In this document: positions 22,030 to 32,107 of the stretch, piece after piece | Position numbering within the stretch: the stretch's first letter is position 1 | Layout: each line of letters starts with the position of its first letter | Source of the DNA: Brachycybe producta | Taxonomy: Eukaryota > Arthropoda > Diplopoda > Playtdesmida > Andrognathidae | NCBI GenBank assembly: GCA_036925085.1 | Contig: JAUPFP010000002.1 | Span: 6,153,390-6,217,389, forward strand | Length of the DNA: 64,000 nucleotides | Direction of reading: 5' to 3' | Position numbers and translations under genes: made by a program | Notes under the pieces: generated by a model | Database searches by the model: none | What the model was told of the DNA's origin: nothing | Seen by the model: the letters and a program-made list of their open reading frames with translations, nothing else

Positions 22030-22424
22030 AAGCCGAGAGTTCCAACATGTTAAAACTTTGTTCTTTGAAAAGTTTCAGTTTTGCGACCATACTTCTCCCG
22101 GAACCCAAACACTTTGATTTGACGAGGTAAAGTTGCCCACCAGGTCATGCTTAATGCATGTGGACTTTTATGTCCCTCTGCCATAGGCCTATTTGGCTGT
22201 TAGCAGAGTACTAATTGTAATTGGTGGAATTACAGCGGATTGCTATTGGCATCGTTTATGGTTAGAACTAGAGCGGTATCTGATCGCCTTCGATCCTCTC
22301 TTTTAACTTTCGCTCTTGATCAAAGAAAACATTCTTGGCAAATGCTTTTTAGCTCTCAGTCATCTTACGAAGGTCTGGGTCTTCGATTTTCACTTCTCGC
22401 TCCCGTAATACGTTTGCGCCCTGT
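22030..22424 (-). pseudogene. 18S rRNA fragment, antisense, interrupted
   Basis: Read on the minus strand, this matches the middle of eukaryotic small-subunit rRNA. Landmarks on the + strand: AGTTTCAGTTTTGCGACCAT, CCCGGAACCCAAACACTTTG, GGCATCGTTTATGGTTAGAA, GGTATCTGATCGCCTTCGA and AAAACATTCTTGGCAAATGC. Order and spacing follow 18S rRNA, with many substitutions and small indels, and the match fades near 22424. A 75-bp unrelated segment (22150-22224) interrupts it between GGTCATG and GGAATTAC. It is a decayed fragment of roughly 320 rRNA positions, not a working rRNA gene. Retro-copy and rDNA-fragment insertion cannot be distinguished here. Confidence 0.88.
22150..22224 (+). repeat. 75-bp dispersed repeat inserted in the rRNA fragment
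   Basis: CTTAATGCATGTGGACTTTT to GTACTAATTGTAATTGG. Related pieces: 15888-15930, 16792-16830 (inverted), 23105-23160, 47372-47433 (inverted; retains both ends) and 60781-60812. Shared core CATAGG(C/T)C...GGCTGCTTGCAGAGTA. Type unknown. Confidence 0.65.
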
Positions 22425-22530
22425 CTGTTCAGTGTTGCTCAGAACATTCAGAGTTGACGTTCAGTTACGAATGTCCTTATTGAATTTGGGGTCCCTTTGT
22501 TTCCTATGCATGTGTTTATAGTTGCCACAC

Positions 22531-22749
22531 CGTAACTCGAAGCTTGTGACGTCAAAGCTAGGTTTTTGTGTCATTTTGTCTGATAAACATGAGTAATAAT
22601 AAAAGAATCCCTGAAACCTTTTGTTTTAAATTGTAGATTTATCAACAATTTAAAAACAAAAGGTTTCAGGGTTCATTCTTTTTCTATCCCGAAAAATGAC
22701 AAACTTAAATTTGTATACAACTCTTCTGACGTCACAAGCTTCAAGTTAA
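22531..22749. mobile_element. Foldback element with GACGTCA ends, copy 2
   Basis: Outer arms CGAAGCTTGTGACGTCA / TGACGTCACAAGCTTCAAG; inner stem 22601-22634 with 22645-22683 built on CCTGAAACCTTTTGTTTTAA. Nearly the whole 219 bp can fold into a hairpin. Terminal motif shared with 16669-16912. Confidence 0.7.
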
Positions 22750-22779
22750 CTTGCTGTTCCTGTACACCAAAACCTATCC

Positions 22780-22878
22780 TTTATCCTCTTATCTCTTCCG
22801 TTGACTTAGCAGACTATGTTCTTGTATATATGTGACCACCTGGCACACCGCCGCGGACCACATATTTGAGAAACACTG
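22780..22878 (-). repeat. Solo hAT (Charlie-like) terminus
   Basis: On the minus strand, from 22878: CAGTGTTTCTCAAATATGTG, the kind of end seen in Charlie-type hAT elements. No second end found. Confidence 0.45.
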
Positions 22879-22917
22879 GGCTAGTGCCATTCATGATAGT
22901 AGGTAGAACTGGTTAGT

Positions 22918-23202
22918 GGGTAGAACCGAACTGTTTCCACTCTTGATAACGGTTTGCGATTTTTTTGTAAACCGGTTTTGATCAGTTTGTGGATCTTGAC
23001 GAACCGATACCGAACCGAATCTTTTTGGTTTGGAACCAGTTCTTATCAGTTCGACCAATCCTGGCAAACCAGTTCTATCAGTTTCAGTTCCAGTATCAGT
23101 TCACTCTGCCATAGGCCGACCGGCTGCTTGCGGAGTTTTTTTTTTGTAATTGTAATTGGGGAACTGGTTCTACGGGTTCCGAACCGTTGACATCTCTAAT
23201 AA
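22918..23202. repeat. GAACCG-rich repeat, copy 2, with insertion
   Basis: Matches 18565-18712 but carries a piece of the 75-bp dispersed repeat (about 23105-23155), which splits the sequence that is continuous in copy 1 (CAGTTCCAGTA / ATTGG.GAACTGG). Confidence 0.65.
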
Positions 23203-23204
23203 TA

Positions 23205-24700
23205 GGGAACCCACGTACAAACTCTCTGTGAGACGGTTTAGATAGGAGAGGAGCATGATATGAATATTTACCTTCAATGGAAACATTTTTTTAACAATCT
23301 TTATGGATGTGAATTCCTATTTTTTTTTTTTTTTCTTCTTGTTCAACTGAAGTGAGAGGAAAAATGGAAATGAAATTACTTCCATGCGATTACATTTTTC
23401 TTTCATTCTTTCTTTCAATGTTAACCTACCTACTTAACAGCAGCACACTATGTATATATTTGCCTAACAAAGTTGATTGTTTCTTATTGCATTTCATTTT
23501 TACGCACGTTTTTTCTTATTTATAGAAGATTCTGTTGGTAATATTTTTTATTTAAAGTGGCTTTATAGATATTTATTTTGCTTTCCCCCCCCCCGTCCAC
23601 AGACGGCGCCACTATAGTGGCTAAAAGCTACGCTCCAGAGACGTTTTTAGTAAAATGTGGGCGCAAAAACGTTAAGTGAACGTTTTATGGAAACAACAAC
23701 ATGAAAAAATTCAAATTGTTATCAAAACTACAATGGTAAAGGATTGTGCTAAAAGTTTATTCATGTCAATATCTTTAAAAAATAAAGATTTTATTGACAT
23801 TTGAAAATGACTCCCATTTTGGGGGGATTTTTGTCTTTGACATTTTCATGAAAAACTATTTTCGCCTTTTTCAAACTGTCATAAAAAGTTCATTTTGAAA
23901 GATATCATCATGAAAAAAAACTTAGCATTATCACCAGCTATTCTAGTTTCTAAAACACTTTTGATTTTTTTTTTGTGGAATGTTTCTCCTGACAAACTTT
24001 TCGCTTGAAAAATATAACTTTCATCAAAACCTCGGGTTGATATATTGGCCACTGCAGGTGTGACGCCATTCTGGTGGACGAAAACGTTTATTTTAAAAGA
24101 TATCATTGTGGAATTAGTCGTTTCACCTTCGTTTACACTTCTAGTTTCTAATGAATCTTATATAGTTTTTCATAAGTCAATTCAAGCTGGATTTACAATC
24201 ATTTTTGCTGTGCCCCCCCACACACACACACTAGCGCCATTACTCTCTTAAGTATTCTTAACAAATGACAAACGTTGGTGCTGAACCAAGAATGGCTAAT
24301 TTACTTGAAACAAGTAGATCGACAGACAGACATCCCCTCAACATTTTTTTACTGCCAAATTTTCTTCATTGTTGTTAATCATAATTGGGATTAATCTTTG
24401 TAATATTTGTGATGACACCTTATCAAGTGTCATTATCCTATTAAGTTTTTTCTTCTTCTTTTATTATCATAATAATTGGATTTGTATTTTTAAGTAAACT
24501 TGAAGAAGAAGCTTTTGACATTTATTAGGACTGCAATTATTGATAACCATTCATTTTTTTATTGAAAATTATTATTGTTTTAATTTGAAACTAAAAAAAA
24601 TGAACACCCTTTGATCATCAAATGTATTTTTAAATGTTTGACATTTGCTATTATGAGAAGAAAAAAAAAATATGCCTAGTAAATCCCCTTTTAGTGGGTT
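23205..24700. other. Intergenic DNA with transposon fragments
   Basis: 23557-23640 is a partial relative of 21344-21520. Family A right arms lie at about 23870-23960 and 24060-24160 (TTCTAGTTTCTAA preceded by GAAAGATATCAT-like sequence). (CA)n at 24218-24232. The rest is AT-rich. Confidence 0.5.
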
Positions 24701-24704
24701 GTGA

Positions 24705-25273
24705 GAGTCGTATTCTTAATGATTGTTGTTAAGTCAAAGCTAGTGGTGGCGCTGAATAAGTGCCAAACTGAATAAGCAACAAATTGAACAGACGCCAGAC
24801 TGAATAAGCGCCCACTTAAACAAGCCAAATTGTGCAAATGCCACACTGAATAAGCGTTAAATGAAACAAACGCCAAACTGAACAAGCACCATTTGGAACA
24901 AATGCCAAACTGAATAAGCACGAAATTGAACAAGCACCAAACTGAATAAGCACCAAATTGAACAAATGTCAAACTGAATGAGTGCCACATTGAACAAGCG
25001 CCAAACTGAATAAGCACCAAATTGAACAAATGCCACACTGAATAAGTGCCAAATTAAACAAACGCCAAACTGAACAAAGCATCATTTGGAACAAATGCCA
25101 AACTGAATAGCCAATAGGCCAAAAAAAATAGGTAGTGGTTATTCAGTTTGGTGTTTATTCAATCGCTCGAAGCTGATTGTTAAAAACATCAACTTTTCAT
25201 GAAACTTCCTGTCTTGATGTTCATGAGTTTAGCACCTACTTTAGCTTAGCAATAATTATTAAGAATACGACTC
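24705..25273. mobile_element. Family H element with 42-bp TIR and minisatellite core
   Basis: GAGTCGTATTCTTAATGATT at left and GAGTCGTATTCTTAATAATT (inverse) at right; homology continues through TTG.TAAG..AAAG.TAG. The interior is a 16-bp minisatellite. Related TIRs occur at 27494-29230. Confidence 0.75.
24745..25112 (+). repeat. 16-bp minisatellite, about 22 units
   Basis: Units alternate GC(A/G)CCAAACTGAATAA and GCACCAAATTGAACAA. An inverted piece follows at 25139-25168. Three units equal 48 bp, which keeps one minus-strand frame open (115 codons); I regard that frame as a repeat artefact. Confidence 0.85.
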
Positions 25274-25279
25274 TGAGGC

Positions 25280-25530
25280 TCATATAAGTGAACCGAACAA
25301 CCATCAGAGAACTAAGTTTAAGCTAACATAACATGTATGACACATGAAGGCAATGCCTATTTAACATTAGACAGATAAAATTGTATTTATTGGATTGGAT
25401 TACATTGTGGATGATACTGTTAAGCTCTTTTCATGTTATATAAAATCTATAGAGTGCATGGTGATGGTAAAAACGAGTGAAAATCCGCTAAAAAAAAGGC
25501 GTGAAAATAAAAATGTGGCACTATGGACAC

Positions 25531-25576
<46 letters not shown>

Positions 25577-25680
25577 ATTGTAATAATAGAATATAGAGAT
25601 GTTGGTGTATAAGGAGACGACAGCTTATTTAATGTGTGCCTACTTTGTGACATGTAATACTTTTTTTTTTCTTGTTCTTC

Positions 25681-25729
<49 letters not shown>

Positions 25730-25970
25730 TAATCTTTCCTTATGGGTGTCTCTCGAATGGTGTGGATAATTTCAGGCCTTATGAAATTGGTAAATGGAAT
25801 TTGTGGTGATGCTCAGTGGCCATGAGTGGCCCATTAACGTAATTACTGCACTTGGTGTGGGGGTGGATAACAAGAAGGTTTTTTTTTATATGGATGTACA
25901 TTTGTACTTTCTTAAGATAGAAACTAATGATACTAATGGTCAAGTATGTTTTTTGTGGGGGGGGGGGGTT
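25280..25970. other. Intergenic DNA with (GT)n and (CT)n
   Basis: (GT)n at 25532-25572 and (CT)n at 25685-25718. No gene recognised. Confidence 0.7.
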
Positions 25971-25974
25971 GGTC

Positions 25975-27075
25975 TTTATGTGTGTTTGTTTTTCTGCGTG
26001 TGTTTTTCTGTGTGGCTTTTTTCTATGCATTTGTGTGTGTTTTCCTGTGTGTTTGCATGGTTTTAATATGCATATATTTGTATAGTTTTTTTTGTTAGTG
26101 TGATTTTTAATTGTGTGTTTTTCTGCATGTGCTTTTTTTTTTTTTTTGCTTTCTTACACTGTTTTTCTGCTTGGGATTATATTTTTCTGTGTGACTTTCT
26201 ATGCACTGGGCTTGTTTTTCTTTGTGTTTGCTTAGTTTTTATATGTCAAGTTTAGTGTTTGTGTGGTTTTTCATTGTGTGTGCATGCAGGGGCGAATCTA
26301 CTTTAGGGCTAATTGGGCTTGAGCCCAGGGCCCCAAGACACAATGCAAAATATCGTGTAGTTGTTAAAAGGTAGTAGTAGCCCGAAAATAATAACTACAA
26401 TATCTTTAAAAATTTAAAACAGTATATTTATTACAATAAGCTATAAACAACATTTTTAAATTTTATTTATTTATTTTTGTTTTCAAAAAAGGTTACCAGA
26501 AAAAAACCTTGAGCTCAGGGCCAGCCAAAAAGCTAGATCAGCCCCTGTATGTATTCCTGTGTGTTGCAAATATAACTATGGCCCGCCTGCCTGCCAGTAT
26601 GTTTTTGGATACTTATAACAGTCTTAACAAGGTGGGTCTTCACTGGGAAGGTAGACAAGAGCCTAGGGGTCCCTACCATTTCCGGGTACCTCATAAACAA
26701 ATTATCTCTAGGATAGCAGCTAGGTCGTGTATGCACTAGGTTGTGATTAACAGGTCTGTGTTAACAAAGAGCTCCAATGTTTCGGTTCAGGTGTTTTAGT
26801 CGTCACTGGCAGGTAAGAGAGAGGCTAAGAGGCGTGTGTGTCTGTTCGGGGTGGTTTTCTGTTTCATTAATTGCCTTTTTATGTGTTTGTGGGGGTTGTT
26901 TTGTGTTTTTGTGGCTAAAATACAATTGTTTCATGTGCGTTTACGTGTTTTTTTTTTTCTTTTTCTCTGTATGCTTCTGTAGTTTTCTGTGTGTGTTCGT
27001 GTAGTTTTTCTATGTGTATAGAGTCTGCTGTGTGTGTGATTGTTTCAGCAGTTGTTTTCTGTAGGGCCCTACGTG
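25975..27075 (+). repeat. Degenerate GT/T-rich repeat tract
   Basis: The + strand is dominated by T and G with recurring TTTTTCTGTGTG-like units, interrupted by a hAT-type MITE (26287-26547) and about 200 bp of ordinary sequence (26560-26780). Short open frames inside are composition artefacts. Confidence 0.6.
26287..26547. mobile_element. hAT-type MITE (CAGGGGC(G/T)GATCTA ends)
   Basis: CAGGGGCGAATCTACTTTAG at left pairs with CAGGGGCTGATCTAGCTTTT (inverse) at right; subterminal GGGC(T)TGAGCCCAGGGCC on one side and CTTGAGCTCAGGGCC on the other. Flanking 8-mers (TGTGCATG, TATGTATT) agree at only 5 of 8 positions, so it is older than the other hAT-type copies. Confidence 0.75.
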
Positions 27076-27079
27076 TGTT

Positions 27080-27490
27080 TCATGGATTTCTTGGATGGCG
27101 TTGGTGATGTTTTGTGTCTCATGTGGTGGCTTTTTGTGATCTGGGTCTATTATTATAGCTTATGTACTGTATGTGCTACTACAGTAGATACTGTAGTATA
27201 AAACATTTATATTGTTTTGAGGATTGCAAGATAATGGTGGTAGTTTCAATTTATACACTGAGCCTTGTTTATTTAGAAGACAAAGAGGCAAATTCTAAAG
27301 AAGAAAACTTGCCACTTAAACTTCATCTCTCGAACCCGTGTTTCATTTAGTAGCCTGCATGGGCTATTTGTTGAACCAGGGTTTTTTTTTTTCTCTCTCT
27401 CTCTAATGTATATTGGAAGTCTCACCAAAAGGTTTCAAGTGTTTAGTTTTAATTCTTGATATTGGACCAAAGATTACATCAAGAGTTGAG
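27080..27490. other. Intergenic DNA, no gene seen
   Basis: Unique sequence; nothing recognised. Confidence 0.45.
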
Positions 27491-27493
27491 GAT

Positions 27494-27733
27494 GGCTAAT
27501 ATTCTTAATCGGTGCTTAGAGAGATGAGCACTGGCTCAACTCAGCTAGAGACAAGTGTTTTGCTTAGAAGTGGCTCAACTCACATTTCAAAGCAGATCTT
27601 TGTGTCTAACATGAGTTTCGGTAATTATGTTTAGCACATGCTAATGTCTCTTAAGCATCTGCTAATCCTATTCCTATTAAGAATATAAAAGTTCACGAGT
27701 TTAGCACTAACTTTGATTTTAGCAGTCATTAAG
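27494..27733. mobile_element. Family H element, copy 2
   Basis: The right end read on the minus strand, GTTGTATTCTTAATGACTGC then TAAAATCAAAGTTAGTGCTA, matches the family H TIR. The left end is GCTAATATTCTTAATCGG. Contains TCAACTCA and GTGGCTCAACTCAC motifs repeated in inverse at 28880-29030. Confidence 0.55.
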
Positions 27734-27995
27734 AATACAACCCTTCTTCATGGATATCTTAAGGAGGGGTCTGTTTTGAAACACTTTTTTCAAAGTACTG
27801 ACACTCATTAATAAATTACCATAAAATCTTTAAGTTAAGGACTTTTAAAAACGTCTTCTGTATGGGTTCTTCAGTACTGCATTTGAGGCTTACGGAGTGT
27901 TAGGGGATTTATGGTTTAATATTTTTGAACAGTGCATTTTTTTAACACTTTAATAACTAAGTGCCAAAACAGGGATTATGTCTGACCCAAGTCGG

Positions 27996-28035
27996 CCTCT
28001 GCTGACCTCCACATATATGTGGAGGTCAGCAGAGG
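27996..28035. repeat. Perfect 40-bp palindrome
   Basis: CCTCTGCTGACCTCCACATA followed by its exact reverse complement, with no loop. Confidence 0.98.
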
Positions 28036-28359
28036 AGATAGAAGACATTTTTTTCTTAGATCTTAGCATATAGGCTATGTTACGCCATCTAGTATTTAGC
28101 AAAAGAAATTGTAGCCAACTAAGAAATTTTAACATGGTGTGGTGCCAATGATTTTTGTCAAGTCATATGTTGAAATGTTAAAACAAACTACATTTTGTTT
28201 GGAAAGTTCGGAATGTTGTCAAGTAAATTCCTTATTCAAGTCTAGCAACAGTTGAAGAAAATTGATAACTTGTTTCAATTAGTTACAAATTGACCACTCA
28301 GTTTTAAGGATCATATTTTTAATAACTGCTAAGTTAGAGTGACATGGAATCTCTACTCA

Positions 28360-28400
28360 TGAACTTGGATATTCTTAATGGGATTAGCAGGTGCTAAAAG
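28360..28400. repeat. Family H terminus fragment
   Basis: GATATTCTTAATGGGATTAG then CAGGTGCTAAAAG resembles the family H TIR and its subterminal CTAATCC / GTGCTAAA motifs. Confidence 0.4.
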
Positions 28401-28427
28401 AGGCAGCAGCATGTGTGCTGCAGTGAA

Positions 28428-28815
28428 TTATTATTATAAGCACCCCACATCTCTCTATCTCTTTCTCTGGAACGCTCTGATGTCGGAACTTCTGACGTTG
28501 TTTCAGTGGTAACTGGTATACTTTTACGTCTCTTGATGGCGTTTGGAACAGCACTAAAACTCTGACGTTGTCAGTAATAACTGTTATACTTTTATGCTAC
28601 TAGATGATGTTTGCAACGGCCCTAACGCTCTGAGGTTGTTTCAGTGGTAACTCTGGTATAAGTTTATAACCTTTCACTGTTAGATGGTGGTATACTCCTG
28701 TTATATAATATCTAAACATAAATCTATAACGTCCTAGGACGGGCAACACCCACTATTCGTATAGGTTTCCCCTATTCCCAAATCCCCGTCTGATGAAAGG
28801 CATGCTTCTAATTAC
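28428..28815 (+). repeat. Repeat C, copy 1, with internal ~70-bp units
   Basis: Starts TTATTATAAGCACCCCACAT; contains three units headed CTCTGA(C/G)GTTGT and ending in TAGATG(G/A)TG-like sequence; ends in GACGGGCAACACCCACTATT and GATGAAAGGCATGCTTCTA. Related copies at 32765-32855, 35710-35915 and 42816-42990. Confidence 0.6.
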
Positions 28816-28869
28816 CTAAATTCATGTTAGGCACGAAGTTCGACATTTGCTTTGATTTTATTCAAAATA

Positions 28870-29230
28870 TTAAATTATGAGGTGAGCCGCTTCTAAACTA
28901 AACACTTGCCTAGCTGAGCTGAGCCGAGCCGAGCCAGTGTTCACCTCTAAGAATACTACAATTAGGGCCATCTTTTTAATGGATGCTTTAGAGGCGAACA
29001 AAAATGTTTAGCTCAGAATTGGCTCAGCACACATTTTATATTATGAATTTATGAATAAATTCAAAACGAAATGTTTATCTTAACAACTAACATGCAGTTT
29101 TGTCTTTTGAGTTTAGCACATGCTAATGTTTCTTTTAGCTTCTGCTAATCTCATTAAGATTATGAATGGTGATGAATACTTAGCACTATCTTTTAACTAT
29201 CTGAAAATTAACACTGATTAATAATACCAC
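28870..29230. repeat. Family H-related fragments
   Basis: GAGTTTAGCACATGCTAATG and CTTCTGCTAATCTCATTAAG repeat motifs of 27640-27690. GAGCTGAGCCGAGCCGAGCC at about 28917 is a short tandem expansion. Confidence 0.45.
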
Positions 29231-29239
29231 TTTTACTAG

Positions 29240-29985
29240 CTAGAAAACATCTGATTAGACAGATTAGTAGATAAAAGCTTGATTCTCACTGTGAGAAAAA
29301 AAAAAAAAGCATCAACTAAGTCTAGCTATTGCAGCGCTTGCAAAACAGGGTTGAGTTGATTGTTGACCTGGCATACAAGTCATTTTAACTTGTCAGCAAG
29401 GTTAACTGTTTGACCACACAACTGAACAACTTCAACTGTTACTGTCACTACTAATCAATGTTTTTGCACGTGCTTGGGAGTTGTGCAATCCGGTTGATGC
29501 ATTTAGTCACAGTGGGACACAGCCTTTATGGGTTATCATTGGTTTACCCTAAATATTTTTGTTTTGTTTTTACAGACTTGCTTCTTTTTTTTTCGGAGGG
29601 GGTGTTTTGCTGTCCATATAAATTTGTCTTTTGCGGGTTGGTTGAGGGAAGAATGGGTAGGAGACGGATCTAGAAATGGAGGCGGAAGAGGCTGGCAAGC
29701 CAATTTATGAGAGTACTTAGAAAAGTCAAGCTTTGGTCATGTAACAATAAACGTCCCAATTTTTGAGAAGAAAAAAAAAAATGAACTCTTGGCAAGTTCC
29801 CAGAAAGAAGTGCTGTCTATTTTATTCTATAATGGTTGATGATGAAGATGATTGTTTTCAATCTTCAGGTTGCGAAGTTTTTTTTTTTAGGCCTACATTG
29901 TATATACAGGGTGTTTAAATATAGGCCTACTTATACTGTATAGACACAAGTCAATATAGAAAAGAAGCTCACGAAATAGCTTGAA
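29240..29985. other. Intergenic DNA, no gene seen
   Basis: Contains a mariner-type terminal motif TATACAGGGTGTTTAAATAT at about 29902. Otherwise unique. Confidence 0.5.
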
Positions 29986-29989
29986 ATTT

Positions 29990-30297
29990 GAGGTGGGTCG
30001 ATTCCTAAATTTTCTCGAATCCGAATCCTAAAAGGTTCTCGAATCCTTCATAATCAGATACAAATAAATGAAATAATATTAAATATTAAACTATTAATAA
30101 TTTAAAAAAAAAACAGTGTGGGACTCAGGGTCACCACAAGGTTTATATTGGTGATCAGGGTTGTAACAATTGCCGGTTTTTTTGTTAGTGAACGCTTCTG
30201 TTGGACGTCAATGGAGTTAAAACTAATTTTACCAAAGTTTTAACAGTTTTTTTTTTAGATTAAGATTCGAAAGACGAAAAAAAAAAGCGCGAAGATT
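29990..30297. repeat. Repeat F, copy 2, with only two 24-bp units
   Basis: Same order as 9027-9637 but with about two units instead of nine, and truncated at the right after AAGCGCGAAGAT. Confidence 0.75.
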
Positions 30298-30401
30298 TTT
30301 ATTGAATAGACTCAATATACTATTAATTTTAAATCTACAATTAATATATGAAATAGAAAAAAGGTACTGTGTTTGGCTGCAAGATTTGTTAAAGGTAAAT
30401 A

Positions 30402-30595
30402 CAGTAGAGCGTCGATTATCAAATCTTATGAAAATACTGCTTATGCAATAAAAAAAATTTCTTTGCAATCGTTTTTTTTTATTATTTTTCTTAGTTTTCT
30501 CCACTTTTCATTAATGGGGGAGTTCGATTAAATTAACTTTTCATTATCGGAACTATGCATGTCCGACATTAGTTCCGATAATCGACGTTCTACTG
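30402..30595. mobile_element. pogo/Tigger-like MITE
   Basis: TIRs CAGTAGAGCGTCGATTATC and CAGTAGAACGTCGATTATCG (inverse), flanked by TA on both sides (30400-30401, 30596-30597). CAGTAGAACCTCGATTATC-type ends are typical of pogo/Tigger elements. The right arm holds an extra hairpin (ATTATCGGAACTA and its inverse). Confidence 0.82.
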
Positions 30596-30599
30596 TACA

Positions 30600-31800
30600 T
30601 GTATTATGACAGTGTATTCCTCATGCTAGATGAACTTCAGTGGGAATCACTAGCGAAAAGTAGTGCTGAGCAATGCTTTGCCCAGCTCGAATGCTGGCTA
30701 GCTTTAGAGAACAAAACATTTGTTGGATGGTATTCTTACTAGAAACCTCCATGTAAGTAGACATGGCCAGCTTATTAAAGAATAAAGAGTTACAATTGGT
30801 GCCATATTTTTGTGGTCTTTCTTTCCAAATGTATTTAGAATATGGAATTTCTCTTTCAGCACATAGTTCTGTTTTTGGACGAATTCAATTTGACCATGAT
30901 TTATCTAAACCTTGTCTAAATAAGAACCACTTTATAAGTAATGATTGGGAATTGTCCCTCCCGCCACATGGTTCTTGAACTGATTCCAGGCATACTGAGT
31001 TGATGTTGAATTAAGAAAAAATGGTTATAAAAATAACGTATTCCAGACAAGGTCTAAATTCGAATTGTGGCAACATGCAAAATGAAGGAAGGTGGTCTGT
31101 GTCTTGAACCTGCTTTCAGAGACCAATCAGAAAAATTGACACAAATTTGTGACGCATTTTAAATAACGCAACGAATAATTTTTATTTGATAAATCATACA
31201 CGGAAGGGTTGTTGTGGACGCACGAGCTGTGGCGGACTTTTACAGCCTCTCTGTTTCTAACGAGCCCACCCCATCATAAAGAAATGAGCCTTGTCCTAAC
31301 TGAGGATGGAGAATTATTTTATCTTTTAGCTCTGATTCGGTTTCCTATTGTACCACTGATGTTGACTTTATAGTTGTCAAGAGACATACAATGGGAGGAG
31401 GTCATAAGGTTTCACAGAACTTGAAGCTGACCGAGAGCAACGTAAAACTCTTTATAAAACTAGAGGGTCTTTCTAGAGAGAGAGAGAGAGAGTTTGATTT
31501 TAAGCAACTGTTACAGGACAAGACTAACAGCTGGAGATTATTATTGGCATGAATGTCTCAAATATGACATTTGGGGTGCATTTCATAACATAAGACTACT
31601 TTGTATGATGATCACTCAAGAAAATTATTTGGGAGAATTGAAAATGTCTTGTAGTTTGTTGGAAATCCACTGTTGTCGCTCCTGTAGTAAAACTTAAGAG
31701 TAGAAAACAAGTAAAATTATTACTAGGAACTAGAGACCTACATAAAGCCCATGGGCCTGTGGACTCACCCGGTCTATAATAAGCTTAAATGATTGAGTTA
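30600..31800. other. Intergenic DNA, largely unique
   Basis: ACCTTGTCTAAAT near 30910 is mirrored by ATTTAGACCTTGTCT on the other strand near 31045, suggesting one decayed foldback. (GA)n at about 31476-31492. No exon recognised. Confidence 0.45.
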
Positions 31801-32105
31801 TTCCCAGTAGCACAACATGTTGGCCCAATGTACGAATTTTTGTCAGCAATACTGATAAAATGTTGGCAGTTGGTAAAAACCTTTTGGCCCATTTAATGTT
31901 GCTCCAGTGTGGCAAAAATACATATGGCCATCTTAACGTTGGCAACGAAATTTAGATCATGGAGAACAAGTTCAGCTTTCGTTGGGCCAACAATTACAGC
32001 CAATAGTGGGACCAATGGTCAAACACAACGTTGGCTGGAACATTAGGCTAATATTTGTCAACATTTGGCATTATGTTGGTTCGTGGTCGGCATGTTGCTT
32101 GGAAC
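31801..32105. mobile_element. TTGGC-rich foldback repeat
   Basis: TAGCACAACATGTTGGCCCA at left is mirrored by CCAAGCAACATGCCGACCA from the right. The interior repeats (T/A)GTTGGC(C) many times in both orientations. Class unknown. Confidence 0.5.
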
Positions 32106-32107
32106 AC

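Noticed and set aside
22601-22683. miRNA precursor
   Set aside because: The stem is the centre of a larger foldback transposon (22531-22749) whose end motif recurs at 16669.
24745-25112. CRISPR-like array
   Set aside because: Contiguous 16-bp units without spacers, in eukaryotic DNA; a minisatellite.
30763-30978. 71-codon frame as a coding exon
   Set aside because: Part is mirrored at 31045 as a foldback arm; no family recognised.
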